A stretch of 64,000 nucleotides of DNA from an uncultured Lachnospiraceae bacterium (GCA_947086895.1 CAMUAR010000014.1:1-64000), one strand, 5' to 3'; positions 18,187 to 28,345 are shown, counted from the stretch's first letter. The notes: generated from the sequence alone by a model not told the origin. Made by a program: numbers and translations.

Positions 18187-19776
18187 ATGTATTCTAAAGC
18201 TTGGACTATGATAAAATTGGAATTGTGCAATTTATATGGTTGTAATGTTCTTCGATTTTCCAAGGATAAAAAATCAAGAAAAAAAGCTGCTGTGATGGTT
18301 GCGGCGTGGGCTTGTGTGATTGCTCTGTTCGTGCTGTATATAGGCGCGCTGTCCTACGGTTTGGTTATGGCAGGAATGGGCGAGGTGATTCCAGCCTATC
18401 TGATTACGCTTTCCAGTATGATGATTTTCTTTTTTGGAATGTTAAAGGCAGGCAATGTTATATTTCGAAAAGAAGGTTATGATATGCTGTGTTCTCTTCC
18501 AATACATCAGACGGCGATTGTGGTCAGCCGTTTTGTGCGGATGTATGTGGAAAATCTTCTGCTTGCTGTTGTTATGCTTTTGCCGGGGCTGGCTGTGTAC
18601 GCATGGATGGAACATCCTGGCGCCGCTTTTTATCTGTGCAGTTTTTTCTGTATTATTGCCGTACCGTTTCTTCCTGTAGCTGGCGCGACTTTAATCGGCG
18701 CGCTTGTAACTGCTGTTTCTGCCAGAATGCGGCATAAAAGCTTGGTGACGGCGGTATTATCGGTCTTGGCGGTTCTTGTGATTTTGGCTGGCACATCAAA
18801 AATTTCTGCAATGGAAGAAGAATTGAATTTGGTACAATTAGCGGAGATGGTGTCCGTTATTTTCTCGATGCTGGGAAAACTATATCCGCCAGCTGTCTGG
18901 ATTGGAAGCGCAGCCGCATCGGGAAACATTCTGGTTTGTCTTGCCTGTTTCGGTCTGTTTTTTGCTGTTTTTATCGCTGTGGCAGCGGCAGTTTCCATAA
19001 GATTTTCTTTTATATGCCAGAATCTTTACAGCAATCTTGCAAAACATAACTATCATCTTGGGCAGCTAAAAAAAGAATCTTTGTTGATATCACTGTGCAA
19101 ACGTGAATTAAAACGGTATTTTTCTTCCAGTATTTATGTAACAAATACGATGATTGGACCAATTTTGGGAGTGGTTTTTTCCGCAGTACTTCTTTTTGTT
19201 GATCCAGCGTCTGTAATAAAAGAAATACCATTAAATGTAGATATCAACAAGTTAATTCCATTTGCAATTGGCGGAATCTTTTGTATTATGACAACCACAG
19301 CGACAAGTATTTCTATGGAAGGAAAGAACTGGTGGCTGATAAAAAGTCTGCCGCTCACAACAAAAGCCATTTTAGATGCAAAGATTTTGATGAATCTGGT
19401 GCTGATACTGCCATTTTATCTTATCTCGGAATTGCTGTTGATTATTGCGTTAAAGCCAAATTTTCTGGAATTGTTATGGCTGTTGATCATTCCGGCTGCA
19501 ATTAGCTTATTTTCTTGTGTGTATGGTATTACCATCAACCTGCATTTTCCAGTTTTCAACTGGGAGACGGAAGTGAGTGTGGTAAAACAGAGTGCATCGT
19601 CCATACTTGGCGGGCTGGGTGGATTTATCATTGCTATTTTATGTGTCTTTGGCATTACAAAAATTCCTGAAAACTATATGGATCTTTGGAATGGTGCTGT
19701 GTGTATCGTAATTTTAGCAGTTACAGCAGTACTGTATTGGAAAAACAATCAGACAGATCTGCGCAAGATAGGGTGA
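18187..19776 (+). CDS. ABC exporter permease, multi-pass
   Basis: A 529-aa integral membrane protein with about twelve hydrophobic segments. It has the family's SLPIHQTAIVVSRF and SLPLTTKAILDAKIL cytoplasmic loops, which resemble each other and mark two homologous halves (ABC-2/YthQ-like exporters). It follows the ATPase by 93 bp and shares the MerR-led operon, which ends at the terminator 19838-19867. Substrate not predictable. Confidence 0.85.
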   Translation: MYSKAWTMIKLELCNLYGCNVLRFSKDKKSRKKAAVMVAAWACVIALFVLYIGALSYGLVMAGMGEVIPAYLITLSSMMIFFFGMLKAGNVIFRKEGYDMLCSLPIHQTAIVVSRFVRMYVENLLLAVVMLLPGLAVYAWMEHPGAAFYLCSFFCIIAVPFLPVAGATLIGALVTAVSARMRHKSLVTAVLSVLAVLVILAGTSKISAMEEELNLVQLAEMVSVIFSMLGKLYPPAVWIGSAAASGNILVCLACFGLFFAVFIAVAAAVSIRFSFICQNLYSNLAKHNYHLGQLKKESLLISLCKRELKRYFSSSIYVTNTMIGPILGVVFSAVLLFVDPASVIKEIPLNVDINKLIPFAIGGIFCIMTTTATSISMEGKNWWLIKSLPLTTKAILDAKILMNLVLILPFYLISELLLIIALKPNFLELLWLLIIPAAISLFSCVYGITINLHFPVFNWETEVSVVKQSASSILGGLGGFIIAILCVFGITKIPENYMDLWNGAVCIVILAVTAVLYWKNNQTDLRKIG

Positions 19777-19837
19777 GAAGAGCTTCTAGCTGTTCACAGC
19801 AAGGGCTGCTTTGTGAAGAAGTACTAAGTCTCACACT

Positions 19838-19867
19838 GAAAAACGCCAAAATCAGGCGTTTTTCTTT
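19838..19867 (+). terminator. Rho-independent terminator of the MerR-ABC operon
   Basis: The 10-bp stem GAAAAACGCC / GGCGTTTTTC (19838-19847 and 19855-19864) runs straight into a T-rich tail. Confidence 0.85.
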
Positions 19868-19990
19868 TTGATTTGGGTTGTGACATGTTGACAAAAGCGC
19901 TTTTTCGATATACTCTAATACTACAGCGAACGTTTATTTTTTATTTGCTGCAAAGTTACACGCAAAAAACAGTGCAGAAATGGAGAAAGA

Positions 19991-20401
19991 ATGGAGTTTC
20001 AAATCAGGGAATATAAAAATTATAATAAACAGGAAATTCTTGCATTATATCAGAGTGCAGGCTGGTCAAATTATACTTCTGACCCTGATATGTTAGAAGA
20101 AGCTTATCGGCATTCGCTGAAAATTTATGCAGCTTATGTTGAAGAAAAGCTGATTGGAGTGATCCGCGTGACAGGGGATGGATACTCTGTTATTGCAATT
20201 CAGGATATTCTCGTATTTCCAGAATATCAGCGTCAGGGCATTGGAAGGGCGTTCATAAGAAAAATACTGGAGGACTATCAGAGTGTTTATCAGAAGATAT
20301 TATTGACAGATAATACACCAAAGACAATCCAGTTTTACAGATCAACGGGATTTTCGGCAGTTGAGGATATCGAGTGCAGAGCGTTTATTAAAATGTGGTA
20401 A
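19991..20401 (+). CDS. GNAT-family N-acetyltransferase
   Basis: A 136-aa acetyl-CoA-dependent acetyltransferase. The acetyl-CoA loop is in the segment DILVFPEYQRQGIGRAFI (the Q/R-x-x-G-x-G/A motif QRQGIGRA). The C-terminal strand reads TPKTIQFYRSTGF, as in GNAT proteins that modify small molecules or proteins. The start ATG 19991 has GGAG upstream. It stands alone between a terminator and the next gene; substrate unknown. Confidence 0.92.
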   Translation: MEFQIREYKNYNKQEILALYQSAGWSNYTSDPDMLEEAYRHSLKIYAAYVEEKLIGVIRVTGDGYSVIAIQDILVFPEYQRQGIGRAFIRKILEDYQSVYQKILLTDNTPKTIQFYRSTGFSAVEDIECRAFIKMW

Positions 20402-20502
20402 CGAAAAAGAATAGAAATAGATATAAAAAACCTAAGAACTGCTGTTGTGCAGCGTTGGTATGATAGATTGAAGTCGCAGCAAAGCCGCAACAAGGAGGTT
20501 AA

Positions 20503-21369
20503 ATGGAAGAATCAGGTTCAACAGAAAATAATTCCAAAGCCCTGCGTTTTCTGCGCTGGCCGTGGAATATTGTGATTTATGTTTTGCTCGCGGTTGTATT
20601 TCGCATTTTTGCAATTCCGCTTATTTTGGCATTAACATGGTTTCAAAACAAACAAAATCCGCACGGCGCGGCGGAAGGATATTGTTTAAGCCGTACCAGA
20701 AAACAGCTGAAAGGAGTTCTTTGGTCGCTTTTATTTTTATTTATTGGAGCGGCATTAGCAGCGTTTTTTTATGTTGGATGGAAAAAGGATCATGCCGACT
20801 GGGACAGAAAGGATATTATATCTTTGATTGTGTCGGGATTGGGCGCGGTAGTAATGACCATTCTTAGTATTTATCAGTTCTATACTTCTTTGAGGGATAC
20901 ATTTTTTCCGGGGAAAAGCAGGCTGGCAAAATCCATCCGGGAACAACTTCCTTATCCTGAGGAAGCACCGCCGGTAAAAGAATTGTTTGCTATGGTAGAT
21001 CAAGACCTTGAGGAAAATGGTTTGTGGTTTGATTCGGTTGGTATTGGAAAGGAGTGGGTTCTTGGGGATATGGCAAACCGAATCGACCGGATTCGGGGTA
21101 TTTTTACTGTGGATCGAATTCACCAGCACAATACGCAGACAGGCATTCGTTCATACCGCACGCTGGAACTTGTCTTAATTGACAACCGCTGGAAAAAATC
21201 GGTGACTGCCTTTTACAAACCGAAGGAACTTCAGGCGGCAGCAGAATATCTTTCCTTAAAAGTGCCAGGTGCTGTCTGTGGAAAAAATCTTCAGTATGCT
21301 GACTTTTTGGCGATGGATGAAAACCAGAGAGAAACTTTTGAACGAAAATTTATGCAGACAAAAAGTTGA
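20503..21369 (+). CDS. Uncharacterised membrane protein with cytoplasmic C-terminal domain
   Basis: A 288-aa product I do not assign to a family. It has three or four hydrophobic segments (about residues 22-47, 70-90 and 106-126), then a soluble domain of about 160 aa (IREQLPYPEEAPPVKELF ... RSYRTLELVLIDNRWKKS ... FYKPKELQAAAEYL). The start has AAGGAGG. It lies 65 bp before the Sel1-repeat gene, so the two may form an operon. No enzymatic motif is visible. Confidence 0.8.
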   Translation: MEESGSTENNSKALRFLRWPWNIVIYVLLAVVFRIFAIPLILALTWFQNKQNPHGAAEGYCLSRTRKQLKGVLWSLLFLFIGAALAAFFYVGWKKDHADWDRKDIISLIVSGLGAVVMTILSIYQFYTSLRDTFFPGKSRLAKSIREQLPYPEEAPPVKELFAMVDQDLEENGLWFDSVGIGKEWVLGDMANRIDRIRGIFTVDRIHQHNTQTGIRSYRTLELVLIDNRWKKSVTAFYKPKELQAAAEYLSLKVPGAVCGKNLQYADFLAMDENQRETFERKFMQTKS

Positions 21370-21434
21370 CTTTATCAATGAAAATATAAGGTATTTTTAT
21401 AGAACGAAAAACAATTTGCATTAGGAGAATAACA

Positions 21435-22670
21435 ATGGGAAGAGCATTGAGCAGAGAGGTTAAGCAGGCGCTGCAGGATATTTATTATAACGAGCGGACA
21501 GGGCGCGGAAAAGAAGCGTTTGCGCTTTTGGAAAAAGCTTCGGAAGCGGGGGATGGGGATGCATCTTGTATATTGGCAAGATGTTTGTCCGGTTCTAGTT
21601 ATGTATGGGCAGGACATGGCTTTCCAGAAGATGATGAAAAAGCTGCAAAATTATTGCATAAATCTGTAGAACAGGGCAGTGCGCTCGGAGTGCTGGTGAC
21701 AATGCGATGCCAGGAACTGACGCCGGAATTAGAACAGCGTATGCCGTTTGCCAGTTTGCAGGAAGCATTTGATATTGCGCATGCGCAGGCGGAAGACGGG
21801 GACGCTTTTTGTCAGTATGTTGTTGCAAACTCTTATTTTTGGTGGGATTTTCTGCGGATTCAAAATGCAGATAAAAAGTTTTTTCGAAGCGAAGCAGACC
21901 AGAAAGCGTATATGCGGGAAAATATTTCAAAGTGTGAGGATTTATTCTGGAAAGCTCTGCGGGGCGGAATCTATTTTGCGGCAAATAATTTAAATCGTTA
22001 TTATACCAAGGGGGATGAAGATATTATTGCGCCGCAGCCTGAAAAAGCGAGAGACCTCTGGAAAATCGGCGCAGAGTACGGACATCCGCTTCATCAGATG
22101 ATCTATGCAAAAGATCTGGAGGAAGCCGGAAGAAATAAGGAAGCTTTGGAGTGGTACACGCGCGCCGCGGAAGGCGGAGAGCCGGAAGCATGGGGAAATG
22201 TAGGACGTTTTTACTATAATGGTATTGGAACAGAGAAAGATGAATCTTATGCTGTCCAGTGTTTTGAAAAGGGTGTGCAAAAGGGCGATATCAACAGTTA
22301 TAACAGACTTGGTGGGGCGTATTTTTACGGCAGGGGCATCAGACAGGACTATGCAAAAGCGTTTGAACTGCTGTCTTACACATTTGACAAAGGCAGTAAA
22401 TGGGGTGCGTATTATCTTGGAAGATGCTGCTTTGAAGGATGGGGTGTTCCAAAGGATTATGAGAAGGCAAGAAAGTATTTGGAGCAGGTAAACTGGAACA
22501 GCAGCGATACCTGTTATTTATTCGGTATGATGTACATCCGCGGTCTTGGTGTGGCACAAGATCTGCCAAAGGGCATCGCTTACCTGCAAAGCGCCGGAAA
22601 CCATAAAGAAGCCAGAGAAGAACTGCTGCATTACAGAAAAACTCTTTTTGGAAAATGGGTTCGCAGGTAA
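21435..22670 (+). CDS. Sel1-repeat (TPR-like) protein
   Basis: A 411-aa cytoplasmic protein made mostly of Sel1-like helical repeats. Examples are NKEALEWYTRAAEGGEPEA, GNVGRFYYNGIGTEKDESYA (broken at GNVGRFYYNG and IGTEKDESYA) and AYFYGRGIRQDYAKAFELL, spaced by about 36 residues. Such repeats mediate protein-protein contacts and are common in regulatory or stress scaffolds. There is no signal peptide. The start has AGGAG 6 nt upstream. The gene ends 11 bp from the convergent permease gene, with no clear terminator between them. Confidence 0.9.
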   Translation: MGRALSREVKQALQDIYYNERTGRGKEAFALLEKASEAGDGDASCILARCLSGSSYVWAGHGFPEDDEKAAKLLHKSVEQGSALGVLVTMRCQELTPELEQRMPFASLQEAFDIAHAQAEDGDAFCQYVVANSYFWWDFLRIQNADKKFFRSEADQKAYMRENISKCEDLFWKALRGGIYFAANNLNRYYTKGDEDIIAPQPEKARDLWKIGAEYGHPLHQMIYAKDLEEAGRNKEALEWYTRAAEGGEPEAWGNVGRFYYNGIGTEKDESYAVQCFEKGVQKGDINSYNRLGGAYFYGRGIRQDYAKAFELLSYTFDKGSKWGAYYLGRCCFEGWGVPKDYEKARKYLEQVNWNSSDTCYLFGMMYIRGLGVAQDLPKGIAYLQSAGNHKEAREELLHYRKTLFGKWVRR

Positions 22671-22681
22671 AGCGAGAATTC

Positions 22682-25030
22682 TTATTTTGCCCTGCACCAG
22701 CGCACCAGAGAGATCCATATTCCGGCAATACTTGCGAACAGGGGAATCAAGTAGGCAGCAAGTTGTTTTCCGCTTGAAAATTCATATCTTGCAAGAAGCC
22801 AGTAAATTGCTTTTTCTCCAAGAAAATTTGGAATTCCAATAAAAAACAGAGCTGGCGGGACAAGAAGCAACAGAACAGAACATAAAACAGCTGTTCGCTG
22901 TTCTTGAAAAAATGAAGTCAGCACCATTGTGCAGGCTGCGAAAAAAATAAGAACAAGCAGCCGCAAAAGATAGAGAAATAAAAGGTATCCAGCGATGGAA
23001 AATGAGACAGGAACATCGCGGAAATCGGCGATGGAACGAACCGGCGCGCCGGGGCATGGAAGCCCGTACTGGCGAATCATTTCCATAAATTCAAGACTGT
23101 ATGCGAGCAGCCAGACAATAATACAATTTATCAGGGCTACAAAAGCTTTTGCCCGGAAAAGCTCTAATCTTCCGCGGCTCATAGAGCGAAGCAGCGGGTA
23201 CATTCCTTTTTGCTTTTCGCAGGGGAACAATACGGATACCAATAAAACAACAGCGGCGATTGAAAGCAGCGCTCTTGCCTGATCGCGGAACGATCTTCCA
23301 GACCATTCGTCCACTTCGTTTTTACGAGGAGAAAAATAAGCTTTATAGCCGAATGGATTTACAACAGAAAGTTTTGTTCCATGCGTGATTTCGTAATCCG
23401 TCAGCCCTTCAATATAAGCGTCAAATTCCATAAGAGCAGATAGTTGTTCATACGTTAATTTTCCCTGTTCTGCTTTTTGTTTTTGCGCTTCCAAAAAGGC
23501 AAAAGTTTCCTCCGTTACCTCTCCTTCAAAATCTTGATAATAGTCAAGAAGAATGGCTTCTTCAAAAGTATAGAGAACGGTTTTTGCCGACGGCAGGCGG
23601 ATCATCATAATGGCAAATAAAAATAGAATAATAAGCCCGCGCCCGGAGATAAGCTGTTTGAACAGTTCGGAAAAAAACGTATTTGTCTGCATAGAAACAG
23701 CAGCAAACTTTTTTTGAATTTTGTCGAAAAAGTTTGCAAACAGCTTTGCACCGGAAACCGGATATTTTTTGATCTGAACAAAAACCGCGGCAAAACATGA
23801 AATAAAAAACAGCACAATAAGCCCGGCAAAAGCTCCGAGCGTAGAAGAAACCGGATTGGTAAAAAGATTTAAGTTCTGGTACACCGTAAAAAATTTATTC
23901 CCTGCAAGCAGCGGAAACAGATTGATAAATTTAAAAACATTCGTAAAGCTCTGTACAGGAATAAACTGATAGGCTAAAAATTCAAAACCTAATATTGTAC
24001 CTGCTGCCAGCACTGCGCCGCCAGTCGAAGCAAAACAGGACATAACTGCGTAAAACAACACGCCAAACGCCGCCAGTACCAGAATTTTTAACAGAAAGCG
24101 AGTTAGAATAAATTCTCCTGCTGTAATTGCAAGCGTACACTGACCGAATTCTGGAAGCGATTGAAGCGGCGCGGAGAGAATCTTTGAAAGCTGTGCAAAT
24201 TCTCTGTAAAAGCAAAAGGAAAGCAGCAGAGTAGACCCATAAAAAACAAAGGTCAGCAATATACTCGACACAGTGAGCGCTCCAATCCGCCGAAGCGCCA
24301 GAAAAAGCCGCCCGGAAGCAGAAGCATGAATAATATGCCACAATCCTTTTCTTCGCTCGCGGAAAAATTCTGCGACAAGCAGCAAAAGCACAGCCAGAGC
24401 AAAATAATCCGTTCGTTCTTCCTTAAGCCAGGCAGAAATGCCAAGTACAGGAATCAGTGCAACATCAACATCCGCAATTTTCTGAAAATCTTTTGCAGTC
24501 CGCAGAATGTTTTTTTTAGAAAACGAGCCTTCTTTTGCAAACTGTTTAATTTTGCTCATACGCTCTGCATTTTTTAACACCTGAGCAACCGAATTCGTAT
24601 ATCCAGAAAGATAATTGATTTGTTCGAGCAGTAAATTGTTTGCGCTTCTCTGGATTTGCGTGGAGCGTGAATCGGGAAGTTGTTCAGGAACAATAATTCC
24701 TTTTTTTGTAATAAATTCATTATACATTAAATCATAAGCTTCAAGGTTTTGTCCTCTTTTTTTTGCTTCCTCATAATTATGTAAAAAGCTGTAAGCGTCC
24801 AGAATATCATTTTCCGCAGTAAGCTGTAAAGCGAATGCTTTCAATTCTTCTGACGCAGGATTATCTTTCAATTCAGATTGATACTGTATCAGCCGGTCAA
24901 GGTAAGTCTGCACAACTTCCTCCTGTTTTTCTGATCTTTGCGTCTGCCAGAATAAAATCCCATTGATTAGAATAAGCGCACAAAATACGGTCAGCAACAG
25001 TGGAGAGCCAAATGATTTTTTAAATTCCAT
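22682..25030 (-). CDS. Large ABC-2 type permease
   Basis: A 782-aa membrane protein. TM1 lies at about residues 9-27, followed by an extracytoplasmic helical region of about 190 aa and two clusters of membrane helices separated by a second extracytoplasmic domain. This looks like a fused double ABC-2 permease. The ATPase gene overlaps its start by 11 bp, and the start at 25030 has an AGGGA ribosome site; the frame extending to 25081 lies inside the ATPase. It is the last gene of the minus-strand cluster with the ATPase and the tandem lipoproteins. Probable export of a lipid-like or peptide substrate; not predictable further. Confidence 0.82.
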   Translation of the reverse strand: MEFKKSFGSPLLLTVFCALILINGILFWQTQRSEKQEEVVQTYLDRLIQYQSELKDNPASEELKAFALQLTAENDILDAYSFLHNYEEAKKRGQNLEAYDLMYNEFITKKGIIVPEQLPDSRSTQIQRSANNLLLEQINYLSGYTNSVAQVLKNAERMSKIKQFAKEGSFSKKNILRTAKDFQKIADVDVALIPVLGISAWLKEERTDYFALAVLLLLVAEFFRERRKGLWHIIHASASGRLFLALRRIGALTVSSILLTFVFYGSTLLLSFCFYREFAQLSKILSAPLQSLPEFGQCTLAITAGEFILTRFLLKILVLAAFGVLFYAVMSCFASTGGAVLAAGTILGFEFLAYQFIPVQSFTNVFKFINLFPLLAGNKFFTVYQNLNLFTNPVSSTLGAFAGLIVLFFISCFAAVFVQIKKYPVSGAKLFANFFDKIQKKFAAVSMQTNTFFSELFKQLISGRGLIILFLFAIMMIRLPSAKTVLYTFEEAILLDYYQDFEGEVTEETFAFLEAQKQKAEQGKLTYEQLSALMEFDAYIEGLTDYEITHGTKLSVVNPFGYKAYFSPRKNEVDEWSGRSFRDQARALLSIAAVVLLVSVLFPCEKQKGMYPLLRSMSRGRLELFRAKAFVALINCIIVWLLAYSLEFMEMIRQYGLPCPGAPVRSIADFRDVPVSFSIAGYLLFLYLLRLLVLIFFAACTMVLTSFFQEQRTAVLCSVLLLLVPPALFFIGIPNFLGEKAIYWLLARYEFSSGKQLAAYLIPLFASIAGIWISLVRWCRAK

Positions 25031-25904
25031 CGCCGCGTCCCTGCCCTTCGAGATAATATAAGTAGACGTCCTCCAGATCAATATGATCTGTTACCGGAAC
25101 AAAACCTTCCGGCAGTTCATCCGCCACAAGCCTTAGTTTTAAACCCTGCCTGCCCTGATATACATTTCCAATCTGGTATTTTTTCTGCAGCGCCGCAACT
25201 TCCTCCCGTGTAACAAGTCCTTCGCCGACTTTGCCGGAAATCTCCTCAATCAATGCGAGGGGAGAAGCTTTTTTTAACAGTTCCCCCTGCCGGATCAGTA
25301 GTACTTCCGTTGCGATACTTTCGATATCGCTTACAACATGAGTTGCAAATAAAACAATTTTATTGGTTGATAGTTCTGAAATATAATTTCGAATACGAAT
25401 GCGTTCTTCCGGGTCAAGCCCTGTTGTCGGCTCGTCCAAAATTAAAATGGAGGGATTTCCAAGAAGTGCCTGCGCAAGCAGAACACGCTGTTTCATTCCT
25501 CCCGAAAATGAGCCAAGCCTGCGGTGAGCCACCGAAGAAAGCCCTACTAAATCGAGCAGCGCGCTGATCTCCTGCTTTGCCTGTTTTTTCGGAATTCCCT
25601 TCACACCAGCAATATAATATAGAAAACGGTTCGCACTGAATTCATCATACATTCCCTGCTGCTGCGGCATATAACCGATTTCTCTGCGAAACTTTTCTTT
25701 GAGAGTCAGAATTTCTTTGCCATTAAAATAGATATTTCCCGAAGTTCTTTTTACATTGTCCGTTAAAAGATTCATCAATGTGCTTTTTCCCGCCCCATTT
25801 GGACCAAGAATCCCATAGATGCCTTCCGTCAAAGAAACAGTAAAATGATTCAGAGCAATTTTGGTTTTGTAGTTTTTGGTAAGGTTTTCAAACTTTAATT
25901 CCAT
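25020..25904 (-). CDS. ABC transporter ATPase, BcrA type
   Basis: A 294-aa ATPase with Walker A GPNGAGKST, Q-loop IGYMPQQQGMYDEF, signature FSGGMKQRV and Walker B ILILDEPTTGLDPEERI. A C-terminal accessory domain of about 90 aa follows, as in bacitracin/lantibiotic exporters. The start is placed at 25904, with AAGG 8 nt upstream; ATG at 25919 is an alternative. It overlaps the permease by 11 bp and lies 41 bp after the lipoprotein gene, which supports one transcription unit. Confidence 0.93.
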   Translation of the reverse strand: MELKFENLTKNYKTKIALNHFTVSLTEGIYGILGPNGAGKSTLMNLLTDNVKRTSGNIYFNGKEILTLKEKFRREIGYMPQQQGMYDEFSANRFLYYIAGVKGIPKKQAKQEISALLDLVGLSSVAHRRLGSFSGGMKQRVLLAQALLGNPSILILDEPTTGLDPEERIRIRNYISELSTNKIVLFATHVVSDIESIATEVLLIRQGELLKKASPLALIEEISGKVGEGLVTREEVAALQKKYQIGNVYQGRQGLKLRLVADELPEGFVPVTDHIDLEDVYLYYLEGQGRGDGI

Positions 25905-25945
25905 TATCATACCTTTCATTTTTGGAGTTTTTCAATTTAAAATTT

Positions 25946-27103
25946 TTAAGGTTCTGACCACTCTGAGAAATCAAAAATCATCCATTCCAGCTCCGGGTCA
26001 TTTAATCGATCGGTATCAAGAACCGCATAAGCATAAGGTTTATCACTTCCCTGAGAATAAGTACAGACCAGGTAATTATCAAAATGCCCTTCTAGAAAAA
26101 AATAATTTGAAGTTGGAGTAAAGATTCCAGTTTCAGTTACAATATTGCCTTCCCAGTCATAAAAAATAAGTAAATTTGGATTATTCTCAGCTGGTAAAAG
26201 AAATCCATCTTTGTAAAAGCGCAGCCACCGCTGAGTTTCCAAAGGATCGCTTGTGAATGTATAAAGACAATGTTCTTCACCAGTTTCCGGGTTCCAGCGA
26301 ACCACCGCCTTACTTGTCATCCAGTACCAGTTTCCATCATCAGCAAGATAGCTGACCCATTGACATTCTCCTTTATATAATTGAGAAATTTTACCGTTTT
26401 TTGTATTATAACAATAAAGTTCGCTGGTATTGATATTTGTATCACGAAATTGAAAGTAAATTTTACTGCCGATACCATAAATGCTGGAAAACGTAAAAGT
26501 TCCTCTTTTTGAGGTCTCAAACGGCTGTGTTTTTTCATATAAAATTTCCGGTTCGCCGCCGGAAACTGGGAGCCGTACAAACCGGGAAATCGCCTCATCC
26601 TTACTGTATAAGGAATATCCAGCATAGAGATATCCGCGATGAGCAATTAGTGATGTAAAAATATGTCCATTAATATATTCCTTAGCATCATAATCAACAA
26701 ACGTTCCGATCTTTTCTCCACCACTGCCGTCCGTTCGAAGATAAGAAGCAGTGTGCCAGGAAGAAGCAGTATGCCAAGAAGTATCTGTTACAATTAATTG
26801 ATCCTGATAGCTGCAAACCCCGGATTGCGGTTTATAAGCGTTGCATTCGTTTGTATTGTGACTGCAGTTTGGTTTGGAGCAGAGCGGATAAGATTCCCCG
26901 GTTTCCAGATTAAGACAGTAAATATAAAAACTCGGATTTACATATAAGATGGAGTCAGCCAAAGTCGTTCCTTTGATTTCGCTGCGGTTATCATCATAGC
27001 CCGGAACATACTCTTCACCAAAGTCTGCAAATTCATCTTTCTTTCCGCAGGAAACCAAAAGCAGAGCAGATAGAAGAAAAAGAAAAAATGCTCTTTTTTT
27101 CAT
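25946..27103 (-). CDS. Lipoprotein with beta-propeller-like body, tandem copy A
   Basis: A 385-aa predicted lipoprotein. The signal peptide carries lipobox LLVSC (Cys19), and the mature part starts GKKDEFADFGEEYVPG. The body has repeated short W/Y-rich strand motifs (IYCLNLETGESYPLC, LYCYNTKNGKISQLY, WNPETGEEHCLY), which resemble the DUF5050/beta-propeller surface proteins of Clostridia. Pairs of cysteines (CSKPNC) are present. It is a near-duplicate of the next gene and carries an extra copy of the six residues SWHTAS. The start at ATG 27103 has GGAAGG. It probably works at the membrane surface with the adjacent ABC transporter. Confidence 0.85.
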   Translation of the reverse strand: MKKRAFFLFLLSALLLVSCGKKDEFADFGEEYVPGYDDNRSEIKGTTLADSILYVNPSFYIYCLNLETGESYPLCSKPNCSHNTNECNAYKPQSGVCSYQDQLIVTDTSWHTASSWHTASYLRTDGSGGEKIGTFVDYDAKEYINGHIFTSLIAHRGYLYAGYSLYSKDEAISRFVRLPVSGGEPEILYEKTQPFETSKRGTFTFSSIYGIGSKIYFQFRDTNINTSELYCYNTKNGKISQLYKGECQWVSYLADDGNWYWMTSKAVVRWNPETGEEHCLYTFTSDPLETQRWLRFYKDGFLLPAENNPNLLIFYDWEGNIVTETGIFTPTSNYFFLEGHFDNYLVCTYSQGSDKPYAYAVLDTDRLNDPELEWMIFDFSEWSEP

Positions 27104-27182
27104 AAATAAAATCCTTCCGTTTATTATAAGCTGGATTTCGATATTTTTTATCGTGGATGGTTGACAGAAATAAATTTTTAAG

Positions 27183-28322
27183 TTAAGGTTCCGACCACTC
27201 TGAGAAGTCAAAAATCATCCATTCCAGCTCCGGGTCATTTAATCGATCAGTATCAAGAACCGCATAAGCATAAGGTTTATCACTTCCCTGAGAATAAGTA
27301 CAGACCAGGTAATTATCAAAATGCCCTTCTAGAAAAAAATAATTTGAAGTTGGAGTAAAGATTCCAGTTTCAGTTACAATATTGCCTTCCCAGTCATAAA
27401 AAATAAGTAAATTTGGATTATTCTCAGCTGGTAAAAGAAATCCATCTTTGTAAAAGCGCAGCCACCGCTGAGTTTCCAAAGGATCGCTTGTGAATGTATA
27501 AAGACAATGTTCTTCACCAGTTTCCGGGTTCCAGCGAACCACCGCCTTACTTGTCATCCAGTACCAGTTTCCATCATCAGCAAGATAGCTGACCCATTGA
27601 CATTCTCCTTTATATAATTGAGAAATTTTACCGTTTTTTGTATTATAACAATAAAGTTCGCTGGTATTGATATTTGTATCACGAAATTGAAAGTAAATTT
27701 TACTGCCGATACCATAAATGCTGGAAAACGTAAAAGTTCCTCTTTTTGAGGTCTCAAACGGCTGTGTTTTTTCATATAAAATTTCCGGTTCGCCGCCGGA
27801 AACCGGAAGTCGTACAAACCGGGAAGTTGCTTCATCCTTACTATATAAAGAATATCCAGCATAAAGATACCCGCGGTGTGCAATTAGTGATGAAAAAGTA
27901 TCGCCATTGATATATTCCTTGGCATCATAATCAACAAACGTTCCGATCTCTTCTCCACCGCTGCCGTCTGTTCGGAGATAAGAAGCAGTGTGCCAAGAAG
28001 TATCTGTTACAATTAATTGATCCTGATAGCTGCAAATCCCGGATTGCGGTTTATAAGCGTTGCATTCGTTTGTATTGTGACTGCAGTTTGGCTTGGAACA
28101 GAGCGGATAAGATTCTCCGGTTTCCAGATCAAGACAGTAAACATATATTTCATTATTTACATATAAAATGGAACCGTCCAGAGCAGTCCCTTTAATTTCG
28201 CTGCGGTTATCATCATAGCCTGGAACATACTCTTCGCCAAAGTCTGCAAATTCATCTTTCTTTCCACAGGAAACCAAAAGCAGAACGGATAGAAGAAAAA
28301 GAAGAAATGCTCTTTTTTTCAT
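27183..28322 (-). CDS. Lipoprotein with beta-propeller-like body, tandem copy B
   Basis: A 379-aa paralogue of copy A, with lipobox LLVSC and almost the same sequence. The last 250 or so residues appear identical, and the DNA in that part differs at only a few bases. The N-terminal third differs at scattered positions (for example GTALDGSILYVNNEIYVYC against GTTLADSILYVNPSFYIYC) and has one SWHTAS instead of two. The start ATG 28322 follows an AGAGGT ribosome site. Recent tandem duplication or ongoing gene conversion explains the pattern. Confidence 0.85.
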   Translation of the reverse strand: MKKRAFLLFLLSVLLLVSCGKKDEFADFGEEYVPGYDDNRSEIKGTALDGSILYVNNEIYVYCLDLETGESYPLCSKPNCSHNTNECNAYKPQSGICSYQDQLIVTDTSWHTASYLRTDGSGGEEIGTFVDYDAKEYINGDTFSSLIAHRGYLYAGYSLYSKDEATSRFVRLPVSGGEPEILYEKTQPFETSKRGTFTFSSIYGIGSKIYFQFRDTNINTSELYCYNTKNGKISQLYKGECQWVSYLADDGNWYWMTSKAVVRWNPETGEEHCLYTFTSDPLETQRWLRFYKDGFLLPAENNPNLLIFYDWEGNIVTETGIFTPTSNYFFLEGHFDNYLVCTYSQGSDKPYAYAVLDTDRLNDPELEWMIFDFSEWSEP

Positions 28323-28345
28323 AAATAATACCTCTTTCTGTAAGT

